This document shows positions 1 through 12,572 of a stretch of DNA of 64,000 bases, one piece after another. The notes below the pieces were generated by a model, which saw nothing but the letters and a program-made list of their open reading frames with translations, ran no database searches and was not told the DNA's origin. How positions within the stretch are numbered: the first letter of the stretch is position 1; every line of letters starts with the position of its first letter. Origin of the DNA: Actinostola sp. cb2023 (lineage: Eukaryota; Cnidaria; Anthozoa; Actiniaria; Actinostolidae); assembly GCA_033675265.1 (NCBI GenBank), contig JAUJYZ010000284.1, forward strand, positions 1 to 64,000, read 5' to 3'. The translations under genes were made by a program, and so were the position numbers.

Positions 1-681
1 AAAATCACTGCTAATACACTCATATTCTAGTTCCAAATTCGAAAGACTATATGCGTATGATTTGGTAATATCTGATGTTATAGTAATATCCGAACTCTGA
101 GGTAGTGTTATCTCGAATGTTAGGGTGTGTGATAATCCCCTTGGATAGAATATACCATGGTCGTTCAGAATAGGGTGATCGATTGGTATTCTAAATTTTG
201 TACCATATATTCCCGCAAATGCAACATCTTTTTGCATCTGTGCCCTTATCACCCGCAGCTGTTCGATGCTTACGAAAGGCTGAATCGCTAATACCTTCTA
301 ATAACTTATTTTCACGTTCCTCCTTAGTCATAAACAAATCATTATACGTTTTGATATAAATCATATCTGTTGGTGTCTTGTATGACTTCTCCTCCGAATA
401 CAATCCTCATACGTTGAATAAGACATCTTCCCAAATTATTTACAATAGTATTGTTAGCTTGACCGGTGGTAGCTAGATTTAGATTGAAAAGAAGCCCTAC
501 ACTTCCAGGAACGACGACGACATTATCTGACAGTTTAGGAATATGAACGTATAATGTTTCTCCTGGATTGGCTGTGCTAGGATTGAATGTAACCCGATGA
601 ATTGTTTTTTCAGCTTTTAATCCATAAGGCTGCTTATAAACCCTATTTATATCTAATTTTTTCTGATATAGTTTGACTCAT
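1..681 (-). pseudogene. Capsid-like gene, 5' part, left-arm copy
   Basis: Reverse complement of 33007-33684. The ATG is at 679-681 and the gene runs off the window edge. As written it is broken: runs such as the T5 near 230 and the T4 near 348 are one base longer than in the right arm, which splits the frame. Because the right-arm copy is open over the same stretch and the changes are homopolymer lengths, these breaks are probably sequencing errors. Confidence 0.8.
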
Positions 682-719
682 TATAATATTATAAAAGATT
701 ATTGTTTTATGTATATTAT
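682..719. promoter_or_regulatory. Divergent capsid/integrase promoter, left-arm copy
   Basis: AT-rich gap between the two divergent start codons, identical in layout to 32969-33006. It contains TATAATATTATAAAAG next to the capsid start and TATGTATATTAT next to the integrase start. Confidence 0.45.
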
Positions 720-1710
720 ATGGATAACAAAAAATTAACAAACCATTATTATAGTCCGCAAGGCTATTGGAAAGGATATGATGCAATAAATAACCTATCT
801 GATGCAACTAATATTAATAGAGATATCACAAAGAAGTGGCTTGAGAAACAAGCATTATGGCAGATATATTTACCACCTCCAAACTATATCCCCAAGATAC
901 CATTGGAATATCTCAAAACCAAATGAAATACATCAAGCGGATCTATTATTTTTACACATGATATTGTTAAAAGAAAAACATACAAATATGCTCTTGTAGT
1001 AGTTGATATAGCTAGTAGATACGTTGATGCTGAACCCTTGACGTCTAAGTATTCAACAGAAGTATCTACAGCTTTCAATAAAATATATTCTAGAAAATTA
1101 CAATGGCCTGAAACAATGATGGTAGACCCAGGCACTGAATTTATGGGTGAAGTTACATCTATTATGAAAAAACATGGAATAAAAATACAAAGATCAGAAG
1201 CTGGAAACCATAGAGCCCAAGCACTAGTCGAACGCGCTAATCGAACCATTGCTGAAAAGTTGTTTAGTCATCAATATGCTCAAGAAATGATAATGGAAAA
1301 TAATGAAAGATCCCGTGAATGGGTTATTAGACTACCAGCTGTCATACGAAGTATAAACAGTGGAGTGAAAAGAATAACTAGTAAAGCACCGATTGATGCT
1401 ATAAAATTGAAAGAAGTACATGAAAACCGTGTGAACTATAAAAGACCTGTTGGATTAGTTTGAAGAAAGATTACCAGCAGGTGTAAAAGTTAGATATTTA
1501 TATGCTCCTGGTGAACAGGAAGGTGGTGAAAAAAGACGTGCCACTGATCCTATATGGTCAATGGATATTTATGATATATCACGGGCAATAGTATCATCTG
1601 ATCAACCTGTATTATACTACCTCTCTGAAGGTGCCCCAAAACGTAATTTTGTTAGAGAGGAATTACAAGCTGTTCCTGAAGATACTCAGTTACCACCTGA
1701 TACTATCTAA
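720..1710 (+). pseudogene. Polinton DDE integrase, left-arm copy (frame interrupted)
   Basis: Retroviral-type integrase that would insert the element into the genome. The N-terminal segment is at 720-926, the catalytic core at about 940-1450 and the C-terminal tail at about 1455-1710. The core shows D in VDPGTEF and E in ALVERANR about 35 residues apart, with the first D in HQADLLF. Frame is lost at a T-run near 950 and again near 1460, where this copy has one T more than the right arm. The stop codon at 1708-1710 overlaps the PolB stop on the other strand. Confidence 0.85.
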
Positions 1711-4700
1711 TATAATTTGCGAGACTTTTTTGGGTATTTCCCTTTTTGTGATGCAATTCTATCATAATGATCAATTACGCCCTCATATCGTTTAATATAT
1801 TTACTCTTATTATTGTCATATATCCATTCATCAATATTTTTATAACCATAGGCAAGTGTATGGATACCGTCTGATTGTATTTCACGTTTATCATCATCTC
1901 TTGATAGGGCCACTTTGTTTACCGTTTCCGAATATATTTGGTGGTGATGACTCCTGATAACATTCATTTTCCTCATATGTTTCCCACCATTGAACAGACA
2001 ATCCTTATAATTATCAAATGTAATCGTTTGTTTAACCACTGATCGTTTGATTCCTTTGCAACGTTTGTCTTCTTTCTGATTATCAGTTCGGTAAGAATAC
2101 AGCTTGCTGCGAAGGCCCACGAATTCAACAATCTCTTGACCCGCCGTTTCGTCCTTCATCATACCGATAACTTTCTTGTTACACCGAAGTTTAATACCCT
2201 CATGGCTCTCTGGGTAGCTGCTTGTATCGAATTTTGCTTCTATATCTTTGCTAATATCTTTATAGAAATCTTTCGTTTCAATTTCATACATCAGGCTGTC
2301 AGTGTCTGTGAATAATAGTTGTGCTTTATTTCCATATTTAGATTTCATATATGAATAATGGAAATCATACATCAGATTCTTCGAAAGGTCGAGAACGCTC
2401 ATCCCAACATAGATCGGTTTGTTGAATAATAGCTCTGTCTTACCCATATGAACAGCAACAAGATCCTCACTGAATATCGTTCGCTTTTTATAATTGGGGC
2501 GATTAATTAATCCGGCTGCTTGGCATTGACTTGTGACTAGTCTAATATCCTGGCGGTTACGAATATTTTCCATGGTTTTCCCGAACAGGCTGTTATTCAT
2601 CAGTTTTTGTAGAAATTCTTTTCAAAATCGTTTGTTGCCTTTGTCCGTAGGTCAGTGTTCAGGGTGATATACGGCTCCAACCATTTTGACTCCTTGAACA
2701 GAATCCCTCTATGAATTTTTGTTATTACAAGACCCAGACTTATATATAGCTTTAGGGTCTCGTGATGAATAATATATTTCCTTTTATTATTGAGGTTGGG
2801 GGTTAGTTTTTCAACGTTGTTAATAAGCAACCGTTCTGGGGTCGTCGGATATTCGTTATGCAAATTGTGTAATTCAACAGGATATTCTAGGTCTACCTCT
2901 AGAATGCAGGGATGTTTCTCCCAACCATTTATCTCATTATCAGTCATCCATTTGAACCCACCTGTAGGTAAATTCTGAGTCATTGCCCAACCGTAAAGGT
3001 TATTCGCATCAAGGTATTTTATGAATGTTGATTTCTGCTTTTTATCAAATGTTTTCATGTATTTGTTATTAGCTTTTGCATAACGATGGGAAATCATCGA
3101 AATACCACCACGGATGCCTGCTTCAAACATCAATAGCATGTCTGGATCTGACAGCAACTCAAGATTAATTTTGGTCTTCTTCAACATGGCGTCCCAGCTA
3201 AGACCAGGGCTGGTGAAGTACCAACAAGGGTCGAGCTTATAATTCTTCATACATACATCTCGGAAATTCTCAAATACGTCAGCTAGTAGGATAACATCGG
3301 TCCTCAGATATAGATTGTGGTATTCTCGCATTGATTTTATATTAAAGGCTGTCCATACTTTCTGTGCATGCTTGTAATCATCATCAGAGATATCACAATT
3401 ATTCAACTTGTTATAGAATTTATCTTTTTGATGGAAGACATGCTTCATTTAACCTATCCAATGAGCTAACATAATCGTATGGATACACTCCTTTCCGAAG
3501 CAATAGGTCTAGCTTATCCCCATCGTAGAACTTACTCATAGTTCTGAATTGATCCTTTTCGAGGTTGCCAACAAGGGAGTCTAGACTAGATGCCATGAAT
3601 TTGTATGAATCGATGAAGCGAATCTGTCGCTTAATCTCATGTGACTTACCTTTTTTGTCTTTAAAAGTGTCGAGAACAACCTCTTTGCTGAAACTAATAT
3701 ATTTCTCTGAATTATTAGGAAGCACATTGATCTTACCCTCCGATACACCTAGATTCTTGATGAACAAATGAGCATCATACCCGGATAAATTATGAAATAT
3801 GACGGGATAATGCTTTGGAATTCGATACTTTTGATTACAGTCATCATGTGCAGCTCCTAGATATTTACCCGTAAGCGGATCATAACCTAGCACCTTATCA
3901 GCATCTAATTCTGTTTCACATATGTGACAGTGGGTTGCGTTCTTGTAATTATCCCTATCAACAATCGACATTCTACCCTTCTTTCTATATTTGAATCTCG
4001 AATATAAATCTAAGACAGTCTCCTCAATCGAATTAATGAAATGTTCGCCAATATCTTCAAAGTCGTTTTTAGCTGTGTATCTTATAATTTTTTGGTTTAT
4101 ATAGAGTGTCATTATAGCATTTTATCAAATAACAATATCCTGATGGAGTGTGTTTTTGGTATTTCTCAGTGTATGAACAACTAGGGTCTGGGTGGCAAGA
4201 AGATATCGGTTTTACATAACATTCAAAATCGGCATATATGACTATGGGTACCCTCATACTGTTATTATAATTCTTGAACCTCAGCATGGTACCTTTCTTT
4301 GGGAGTGTTATTTTCACAGCATCGTGATTCTTACAATACTCCACGTGGGTGTCTAGAGAGGTCTGTGTCTTATATGAAAGCATGCACCGCTCACAATAGA
4401 ACCGCTTATGACTATTTTTATTCACCTGAGAATTTATTAGTCGAGACATATTTCTAATCCAGCAATAGTGATTACACTTTTCATTTGTGATTAGCAGAAG
4501 ATCTATTGTTTGTTCTCGATTTTCGTTATTACTAATTCTAAATGGATAGACCTCCCCTTTCTCACTATCATAGCAATACACATTGATCGCATATTTAGAG
4601 TTATTCTTTTCAAAGACCCCAATCTTATCAGCCTGTACTGGAAACTCAAGGCCCTCCCAGCATAGTTTTTCACTGTTTGCCTTCAGAGTTCTGCTAATCC

Positions 4701-5529
4701 TTTCGTTATCTTTTTTCTCTGGATATATGGCCCTCACCACGGACCACTTGAAGCATTGGTTATCCTCATTCTTGATGTTAACAATAGCTTTCTTCACAGC
4801 TAGTTTTCTAGGTAGCTCAATATATGACTTTCCTGATAATGGTTGATATTTATCAAGATGGATATCTAAATAGTTTACCGCCTCGAATATCCAGCCGGAT
4901 CCTAGGTCTGCAAACTCCTCGATTTTTTCGATGAATAAAAACCTCAATTCATTATAAAGATCATTCATATTTGTTGTTTCTGTAACAATCATCATTTTAG
5001 TGTGAAAATACCCGAGTATGAATATTGGAGCACCACCATCCATTCTATAAAACAGGCATTCTAGAACCATTTTCATCTTCAATGGTTTTTTCTGCTTGTT
5101 AATGAATAAAACAACGGCTTCTTTTTTACACCATCTTCACCATTAATCCTGTATGAGTTAAGATATCCTTTCAATGCAGTTGCTTTCTTTTTTATTGGGG
5201 AATTATTCTTTATTTGTGGATTATTTCTTAATTTTCTATTTTGTTTTACAGGTAATTTATTATCCATCATAACATCATTCATATAGGCATAGTCATCTGA
5301 GGGTTTCCGGACTGTGTGTGTTAGCGAGTACTTGGGGTTAGATACCAAGTTAGGATTGAAATATTCATCAGCATCTGTAACAACATCGTTATTCTCATCT
5401 GGGTTATTATGGTGATAGATATAATCCAAAACCAAGATAGGTGTTGTGCATTCCACGATCATTTGCGAGATGGAAATCCGTAGTTCCAAGATCATATTTT
5501 GAGATTTTCTTATTTTGGTTCCTAGTCAT
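1707..5529 (-). pseudogene. Polinton DNA polymerase B, left-arm copy (four or more frame breaks)
   Basis: Same gene as 28159-31979. Open pieces are 1707-2600, 2600-3448, 3420-4112, 4069-5082 and 5079-5495. The breaks near 2610, 3425, 4090 and 5430 each coincide with an A/T run longer by one or two bases than in the right arm. At two sites the left arm is the better copy: it stays open across 4455, where the right arm breaks at 29236-29240, and across 1975, where the right arm breaks near 31703. The break near 5115 is shared by both arms. Motifs are described under the right-arm copy. Confidence 0.88.
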
Positions 5530-5998
5530 ATTTTATAATATATTATATCACCATATCCTTAAGCCAGAATTGAGATTTTTTTTATTTCATGAAAAATTAC
5601 TCCTAGACCTATCATCCCTAGACATACTAGAATAAGATCATACAGCTCTGTTTAACACCATTATGATCCCCTTCTAGATACCCAGCTTTAAACATCGCCT
5701 GTCAATAGTTGAATTATGAAAAAATTCTCTTCAATTTTGATTCAAAGTAGCTAATCCTGGTATGGCTGCTATAACGGATTTCAAGTGATTGAATTTTTTT
5801 GCTTATAACAACCTGTAAAAGGGCTGTATTCAATAATGCACAAAAAAATGTTGATTCAAAAATGGTTACAAAAATGGGAGCATGTTTTGGAGGATGCTAA
5901 GACTGAGATACTTGGGGTTCCAGCCCTGTTGTATGGGGATTGGATTATATTTTGTATTTTTCCCGGTTTTGCGCCAGAATCGGCCACCACTATCTACT
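5527..5998. repeat. Polinton terminal inverted repeat, left-arm copy
   Basis: 472 bp, matching 27689-28161 and 38665-39136. It ends inward exactly at the ATG of the PolB reading frame (5527-5529, minus strand). A small frame inside it (about 5836-6072) has no recognisable product. Confidence 0.92.
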
Positions 5999-6252
5999 TC
6001 CTAGCTCATGCAATGCAATACAGAGTTTTGCCCTCTCAGAGTTCATTCAAAACAAATGTTGTTAACTGGTGATGATAAAACAATAATTTTCTTTGTGCCT
6101 AGTTCAGTGTCGGATCTGTTTGTCAACGCGTTCGTCATTTGTGCTTTTGCCATAGATACTGAAAATCTAAACATTGCACGCTATGAATGATGGGATACTC
6201 TACCAAAACGGAATAGAGAGCGACATAACCGTGTAAAAACTGACAGGAGAAA

Positions 6253-6352
6253 CATGTAGCTGCACAAAAGTCCTGGCTATTGTTCTATTGTTGTTCTGTG
6301 TATTGTTTTTTACATAAAAAACATTAGCCAGGACAATTGGTGCAGCTACATG
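6253..6352. repeat. Short MITE, 100 bp, left-arm copy
   Basis: Terminal inverted repeat CATGTAGCTGCAC on both sides, continuing imperfectly into TCCTGGCTA / TAGCCAGGA, with an AT-rich middle. Mirrored at 27336-27434. Confidence 0.75.
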
Positions 6353-6739
6353 AAGATAATACAATACAAGAAACTTGATTTACCGAGGGGAAAAAAACGC
6401 ATTAACCAACTACAGTTATTTATGATATGGCCCTCAAAGACCTAATCAAACTCTACATGTGTGGGAGCGGATCGCTAGCTTATAATCAAGGGCCATATGT
6501 GTGTTGGTGTGGACACACAGTGGGCCAAATACACTTGAAAGTGTTCGTCCCAAAAAAGTGAACATGACTTTTTAAAAGTTTAAAACGCATTTATATTTTT
6601 AATCAAACAAGCGTCAAATTGTTAAAATAAGAATCAATAATATCAACAAGTGAATGACAACTGGACACCGCGTGTGAAAAATAAATTCACCGACGTTTCG
6701 GGCGCTAGTCCTTCGGCATCCCTCTTTTCAATAATGGAT
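6353..6739. other. Geneless stretch with a retroelement-tail motif
   Basis: No gene seen. At 6684-6735 lies CCGACGTTTCGGGCGCTAG followed by a block complementary to GATGCCGAAGGACTAGCG. This kind of sequence is common at the 3' end of Penelope-like elements, so it may be a retroelement scar. Mirrored at 26961-27010. Confidence 0.4.
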
Positions 6740-7027
6740 TATAGCTATAATTGCGTAATTGTTGTCGGATTGAAAATCATAATTCATAGAAGCTCGAGAC
6801 CGCAAGGATGGATGGGAAATCAGTTTATAACCTGCATTACATACAAATATATTCAATGTTCTCGTAGTTTTGAAGGTATATGAGCTATTTAACTAAGATC
6901 TTACAAGTCTGCATAACAAGGTCGATGATTTGACGGTGTTATTTGAGAGTTTTAATTTCCCAGAATTCCTTTTGGTTATAGCTTTCATGATTTTCAATCC
7001 GACAACGATTATGCAATTAGCTATATA
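6740..7027. repeat. MITE family A, copy 2, left-arm mirror
   Basis: 288 bp with TIR TATAGCTAATTGC followed by ATAATCGTTGTCGG (diverged to GCGTAATTGTTGTCGG at one end). Mirrored at 26663-26950 and related to 11005-11290. Confidence 0.85.
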
Positions 7028-7090
7028 CGGTGTTCTATGTTCATACTCTACACGAATGATGTCTTTACCTACAATGCGCGTCAAAATACC

Positions 7091-7258
7091 CCGACCCACC
7101 ATACAATGTTTACTGGCCATCAGTTGCGCTCTTTCGTGGGCAATGATGTATCTTCAACATTGGAGAGGGGGAGCTAGGGGATTTGTAAGCGTATAGTTCA
7201 TATTTTAAACACAAAATGTAATCCTACTACGATAGCTAGGTTCCAATACGCCCTATAC
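7091..7258. repeat. Dispersed repeat that hosts element D (left part)
   Basis: Closely resembles 45196-45350, including CATCAGTTGCGCTCTTTC and the run up to GATAGCTAGGTTCCAA. The matching right part of the host repeat resumes at 8668-8705. At 45 kb the two parts are contiguous. Confidence 0.8.
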
Positions 7259-8667
7259 ACGAGTGCTGGTTTTCAAGATCAGGATACTAGAATCTTTTGA
7301 CATAAAAATGACCATTGCCATCTGAAAAAGCAATTATTCATCAATATTTTTGGAAAATTTCAAAAATATTGGATAAAATCCCGCGAAGATATCGTAAATG
7401 ACATTTATAGAGTTTAGTATGGGATTTTGCCGTCATTCGTACACAGCCTCGTTCTGGTGTATCATATCAAACTTATGTTATACAAAAGGTCATTGTTTCA
7501 CATATGCAGATGAGGCGAGTCTTGTTTAGGCGAAAAACAGCATGATTTTGATACTTTTTAATGCATTGTTAAAATACAAATAAAAAACCTACCAACGGAA
7601 TATCAAAGACGAATATGTAAGGAATGAATAAGCTGGCAATTCAAGCACAAATAAAGAGGTTTGAAGGTGGCATTTTCCGTTTCTTCAAAGTCAATCGAAC
7701 TGAAATCTCTGAAGAGATATAGGAGAGCGTGACATACGCTGCACACAAAATCCCTCTGAATTCTTTGGGAATTGTGTCAATCAAAAACCTACCGCCGGAT
7801 TCTAATGCTCTGTAATTGTACGCGCATTTTGATATAAAATACATGTATATTAAACTTAATTAAGCGGTGGCAAAATGAAATCTAAAACTCTTTGTTTGGT
7901 AATTGTGAACATCATATTGGTGCTCTGTATCTCGGTCTGTATGTAGAAGCTACATAGGCCGGCGAATTCGCAAATAAATTATGGCTCGGAAAGGACGTTT
8001 TTTGAAGGCAATTTCCAATATTTACACGCACGAGATCAATAAGTTAGTTCGAATTTGTGATATATTTTCCCGTTGAGGAAACATATGCAGCTTTTCCATC
8101 CTCTCTTATATTTTAGCTACCTGATTTACACAGTCAAAGGAAAAATATGAATTCAGAAATGATAAACCAATCACGTACGAATCTGCTTTATTTAGCGGTC
8201 ATAGTGAACAAATTGCTGGATCAATCGTAAACAAAGCATTAACAAAAAAACGTTGTCCGCGTGAGACTGGATCCCAACAGGAGCAAATGTTCAATGATGC
8301 AGGACATAAGTTTGATATGTTCAGAATTAAAAACGTTCATAACTCCGCAAGGACATGTCATTTCGTCCTAAAACTTTTACACTTATCTTATATAAATATG
8401 TTCTTTTAGTGGAACATGTTAAACCTTGAAATTAAGCAATTTAGAAAATTGATGTACATCAGAACGAGGCTGTGTACTCATGACGGCAAAATCCCATACT
8501 AAACCCTATAAATGTCATTTACGATATCTTCGCGGGATTTTATTCAATACTTTTGAAATTTTCCAAAAATATTGATGAATAATTGCTTTTTCAGATGGCA
8601 GTGGTTATTTTTATGTCAAAATATTCTAGTATCCTGATCTCGAAAATCAGTACTCGTGCATAGGGCG
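7259..8667. mobile_element. Non-autonomous DNA transposon D, left-arm copy
   Basis: Inverted repeats of about 220 bp (7259-7470 and 8452-8667) start CGCCCTATACACGAGTGCTG and are flanked by TA on both sides. The interior (about 980 bp) has no coding potential that I recognise. The related locus near 45350 lacks the insert. TA target and TIR design suggest mobilisation by a Tc1/mariner-class transposase, which is inference. Confidence 0.8.
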
Positions 8668-9104
8668 TATATGGGTAATATCTCAACAATTTTGACCGCC
8701 CATTGAAGACTGGTTCTATCGCTGATAGTTTTACCAAAAAGAAAAAGAAGAAGCCAAAAACAAATTGGAACTGAACACATGGATTACATTCAGTGTTACA
8801 CGAAGCTGCACGAGCCCGCGATATGTAGTGGTAATACGCTATTCGTTTCCATAGCAACCAAAGTAATTTGCATCGAATTACTTTTGTTTTTACACTATTC
8901 AAAATAAACATGGCCGTGCACAACCAATCAGAATTGAGTATTTTTGCATCGATATATTATTAGTTAATGTATAATTATAATTGCTGTGGAGGTGTTTAGC
9001 GCTTTAATTACTTCATTTACCAACATGCCAGTATCCAGAGCCCACGTTCCTCCTGGTCAGCACAGAGAATTTTTCGATATTGGTCGTAATACGCATGCTC
9101 GTTA

Positions 9105-9502
9105 AGCCGCCTCTACACGGGCAAGTTTTCCTTGACAAGTATCTTTGACAAGTTTCATTGATTGTGTAGATGATAAACAAGTTTTCTTTGACAATTTTCT
9201 ATTGACAAGGTTTCCTTGCTCGTGTAGATGATAAACAAGTTTTCCTTGAAAAGTTTCGGTTGTGCCCGCAATGTCTTCAATCAGCGGAGCAACAACAAAA
9301 TGATTCCAGTCTCCTGTTGATTGACAGAAATGAGCGTGCGAAAAGACTGGGAACTGAACTCATTAATATTCCTTGTTGACGTTTACACGAGCAAATTTCG
9401 ACCTTGACAAAGTTTCCTTGACAAGGAAAAATAGACCATTCTTCTCCATCTACACGAACAAGTTTTCCTTGTCAAGGAAAACTTGCTCGTATGGACGCGG
9501 CT
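9105..9502. repeat. MITE C, 398 bp, TTA target duplication, left-arm copy
   Basis: TIR AGCCGCCTCTACACGGGCAA / TTGCTCGTATGGACGCGGCT flanked by TTA at 9102-9104 and 9503-9505. A 3-bp TTA duplication is characteristic of PIF/Harbinger elements. Inside, several copies of CAAGTTTTCCTTGACAAG occur in both orientations. Confidence 0.8.
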
Positions 9503-9784
9503 TTATTATGGACGTAGTATTATGCAGTGTTCGAGCAGGACTGAAATTGTGGATTCTTGTTGTGAACTTTATTTTATTCCTGAGCCATTTAGAAGTGCAT
9601 TTAAAACGTTTCAAACGATTTCTGACATGCAATGGTTTATACAGATTATATGAGAGGAAATGAAAGATAATGCGTCAATGTACTCAGCATGGAAATAAAT
9701 ATATATAAAACAGAACGAGCCAGTATTTGCAGCCCGAGTGCTTCCAGCAGAAAATTCAAAACCTAATTAAAGCTGAGATTTCGT

Positions 9785-10255
9785 AAATGAGATAACAAAG
9801 CATTCCTCATTAGCTCTTCTTGTTTGTACCTCCCACATGGTCGCTGTGTCTTTGTACTTGAGATTGATTGATAATACAACGTGATGGCCGCCATGTTGGA
9901 TCCCGATAACAAAGAATTCCTCATCATTAACTTCTCTTGTTTGTACCTCCCACAATGTACTTGAAATCTCCAGAGATTGATTGCAACCTATCAATGCAAC
10001 GCGATGTACGTCATGGCCGCCATGTTGGATCCCGATAACAAAGCATTCGATCAGGGCTCGAGAGTCCAGCGGTGCTCTTCGGCGCGGGCTCGAATGAAAC
10101 TTCGCCCCCGCCAGAGCACCGCTGGATTCTCGAGCTTGTCGATTCCTTATGATTAGTTTCTCTTGTTTGTACCTCCCACATGGCCGCTGCGTCTTTGTAC
10201 TTGATATCTCCAGAGATTGATTGCAAACCAGCAATACAACAATACTTTTCATTAT
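9785..10255. repeat. Three tandem copies of a dispersed repeat, left-arm copy
   Basis: Three imperfect units of roughly 115-130 bp, each with ATGTTGGATCCCGATAACAA and CTTGTTTGTACCTCCCAC. A fourth, solitary relative lies at 54442-54575. Open frames across this array are by-products of the repeats. Confidence 0.8.
10047..10142. repeat. 96-bp hairpin element inserted in the dispersed repeat, left-arm copy
   Basis: Arms GCTCGAGAGTCCAGCGGTGC and GCACCGCTGGATTCTCGAGC enclose a GC-rich loop of about 35 bp. It interrupts the AAGCATTC...ATTAG part of the third repeat unit, which is continuous in the other units. Confidence 0.75.
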
Positions 10256-10351
10256 TTAGTACTTGATAAAGTTTCATGGAATTTCTTGGGATTCTGGTTA
10301 ACTGACTAGTGTGCAATGTGCACCATTTTTACATCAGTTTGTTATGTAATA

Positions 10352-10455
10352 GATACAATATGAGCGGCCGTGTTGTATGAGATCTACAATCACGAGCCGA
10401 ACTCAGTGGCGAGTGATTGTAGATCTCATACAACACGGACGCGAATATTGTATCG
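10352..10455. repeat. Fold-back element, 104 bp, left-arm copy
   Basis: Arms of about 43 bp containing GTGTTGTATGAGATCTACAA, near perfect, around a 19-nt loop. Mirrored at 23241-23343. Confidence 0.8.
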
Positions 10456-10669
10456 GACTTATAATATCATATCCACAGATGAAATAAAATCATGTTCTAC
10501 TATAATTTTCAAGATACCAGTAAGTTTGGCCGAGAAAATCCAACTTAAAGTTGACGTACATGAGGACGATTTTGTATCAGAAATACAAGCTCTGCAAAGT
10601 GTTGTGATTTCATTGTGATTTCCTCATGAATTATTCATGAATATGATAATGATTGATACTGTACATTAT

Positions 10670-10854
10670 CAGGAGCCCATATGATAAACTCATTAATAAT
10701 TCATTAACACAAAACAAATGAAATCGCTACGGTGAAGCATGCCCTAATTGTATGTTGATTAAGATCACATATCAAACCAAGGCCTCCTTCACGGTAGTGA
10801 TGTCCTTTGTTTTGTGTTCATGAATTATTCATGAGCTTATCATATGGGCTCCTG
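10670..10854. repeat. MITE B, 185 bp, left-arm copy
   Basis: TIR CAGGAGCCCATATGATAA on both ends; the arms extend about 70 bp through ATTAATAATTCATTAACAC. The first 12 bases are shared with a different MITE at 56519-56776. Confidence 0.85.
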
Positions 10855-11004
10855 GTTTACTTTTCTCCAATTTCTTATTATTTTATTTTATTTTAATTCA
10901 ATATTTCCACATTTGAATATCCAGTTTAGCTAGTTTAAACAGAGTCCTGCATAAAATAAATATGTATGTGAATAGCTATAGATACATTACATTACAGTAT
11001 ATAG

Positions 11005-11290
11005 TATATAGCTAATTGCATAATCGTTGTCGGGTTGAAAATCATGAAAGCTATGACCAAAAGGAATTCTGGGAAATTAAAACTCTCAAATAACACAGTC
11101 AAATCATAGACCTTTTTATCCAGACTTGTAGGATCTTAGTTAAATAGCTCATATACCTTCAAAACTACGAGAACTTGAATATATCTGTATGTAATGCGGC
11201 TCATGAACTGATTTCCCATCCACCCTTGCGGTCTCAGCTTCTATGATTTATGATTTTCAACCCGACAACGATTATGCAATTAGCTATATA
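11005..11290. repeat. MITE family A, copy 1, left-arm mirror
   Basis: 286 bp with TIR TATATAGCTAATTGCATAAT. Opposite orientation to the family copy at 6740-7027, with the same interior order. Confidence 0.87.
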
Positions 11291-12071
11291 TGCAGTCATT
11301 CTCAAAAAGGTTGTTCAGATGAAAAAATTACAATACTACAATAAAGTCACGTGATTCATTAAGTATTCAATTTCCTCGCGTGGAATTTCAATTTGAGATG
11401 CAAAAGTACACGGCATTGTCGGCCTTTAAACATTACTTAAAGGCCTGATCGCTAAGCTTAAAATATTAAAGTGCAACTAACCCCTGTGAGATTGTTTTAA
11501 AAATCTATTCAATATAAGCTGAATAGTTGGTGGGTTCAATATTTTGTGATTTGAACCTTGCGTTTATGAGTTATAGAGGTTTGAAATCTCAATATGCAAA
11601 TTTGATGACGCCTACTAAGGAATTTGCCATAACTTATTTAGACTTTTTCAAGAAGAACTTATTTTTTGAAATGGGGAAAAAGTTATAAAATCATTTATAA
11701 AGACTGTGAAAATATTCTGTAAGTTTTCAAATGTCAATAATCAGCACAAGGGCGTTTTTGTCTAATAAATGAAGTCTTATCAAAAATGAGACAATGTCCC
11801 TGTTTATTTCTGCGCATGCGCACGAGGTATCGTTCCACCAAAATCCATAGAAATTCAGTCCTAGCTAGTTCTGTTCAAGATTGCACATTTAAAACTTTCT
11901 CCGTCTCAAAATACCACTTTTATTTTGATTCGTAGGTGACATAGTATGGCCCATCATGCATATCGGTAATCATCGAATCGACTTATGCCAAGGAAGAGGA
12001 TTTTCACCTCATGTGCGATGTACAGCTAAACAAAGAGTTAATATTCTGTAAAATTGTAGTTTTTATGAATA

Positions 12072-12334
12072 CAGCGATTTGCAAAAAATCTGTAAAAGCA
12101 ATGTATATATCAATATATCAATATATCGGGTGCATTGTGGGTAATTTCCATCATAAAATTGATGAATAAGGCCTCTAAAGTTCAAAATTTTCAATTGTTT
12201 TTTTTCACATACATACTACAAAGGTTACTTGGGTTTAGATTCAGGTTTAGTAATAGCTAAAATCAAAGAATTAGGATTATGCAAATTACTATATATCGAT
12301 ATATTAGGATTTTACAGAATTTTTGCAAATCGCT
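12072..12334. repeat. MITE E, TA-flanked, left-arm copy
   Basis: TIR CAGCGATTTGCAAAAA, flanked by TA on both sides; the interior holds TATATCAATATATC direct repeats. It lies about 240 bp downstream of the calcium sensor stop codon. The CAG start and TA target fit the Tc1/mariner/pogo class. Confidence 0.75.
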
Positions 12335-12572
12335 GTAAATTGGTTATCATTAAAGAAATTATATTTTAAAAAAACAACCGGGATCCCTGTGTTAATATAT
12401 AGTGTTGACGCGTCATAATATATGTCTAGATGTCTAGTCGTTTTCCCGATCGCCGGTAAAAAGTGTAGACACAAATTGATTCAGTATCAGACGGCACTGC
12501 TGACTTTGGAGTAACAATTTTTGGAGTTTTTATTTTGATACGAAAATGTCAAAACTTGACCACAAGAACATA

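Larger units (their letters stand above)
1..5998 (-). mobile_element. Polinton/Maverick, left-arm copy (window holds about half)
   Basis: Inverted copy of the element at 27689-39136. Present here are one terminal repeat (5527-5998), the PolB gene, the integrase gene and the first 681 bp of the capsid gene; the rest lies left of base 1. The outer end reads CCACTATCTACT and is followed by TCCTA, the complement of the TAGGA that flanks the right-arm copy, so both copies occupy the same duplicated insertion site. Confidence 0.93.

Noticed and set aside
5836..6072. 78-codon frame in the Polinton terminal repeat
   Set aside because: It runs across the element boundary in one copy and changes its C-terminus in each, so it is not a conserved gene.
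10047..10142. A tRNA-like GGCTCGAATGAAAC box inside the hairpin
   Set aside because: No cloverleaf or A box could be built; the hairpin explains the sequence.
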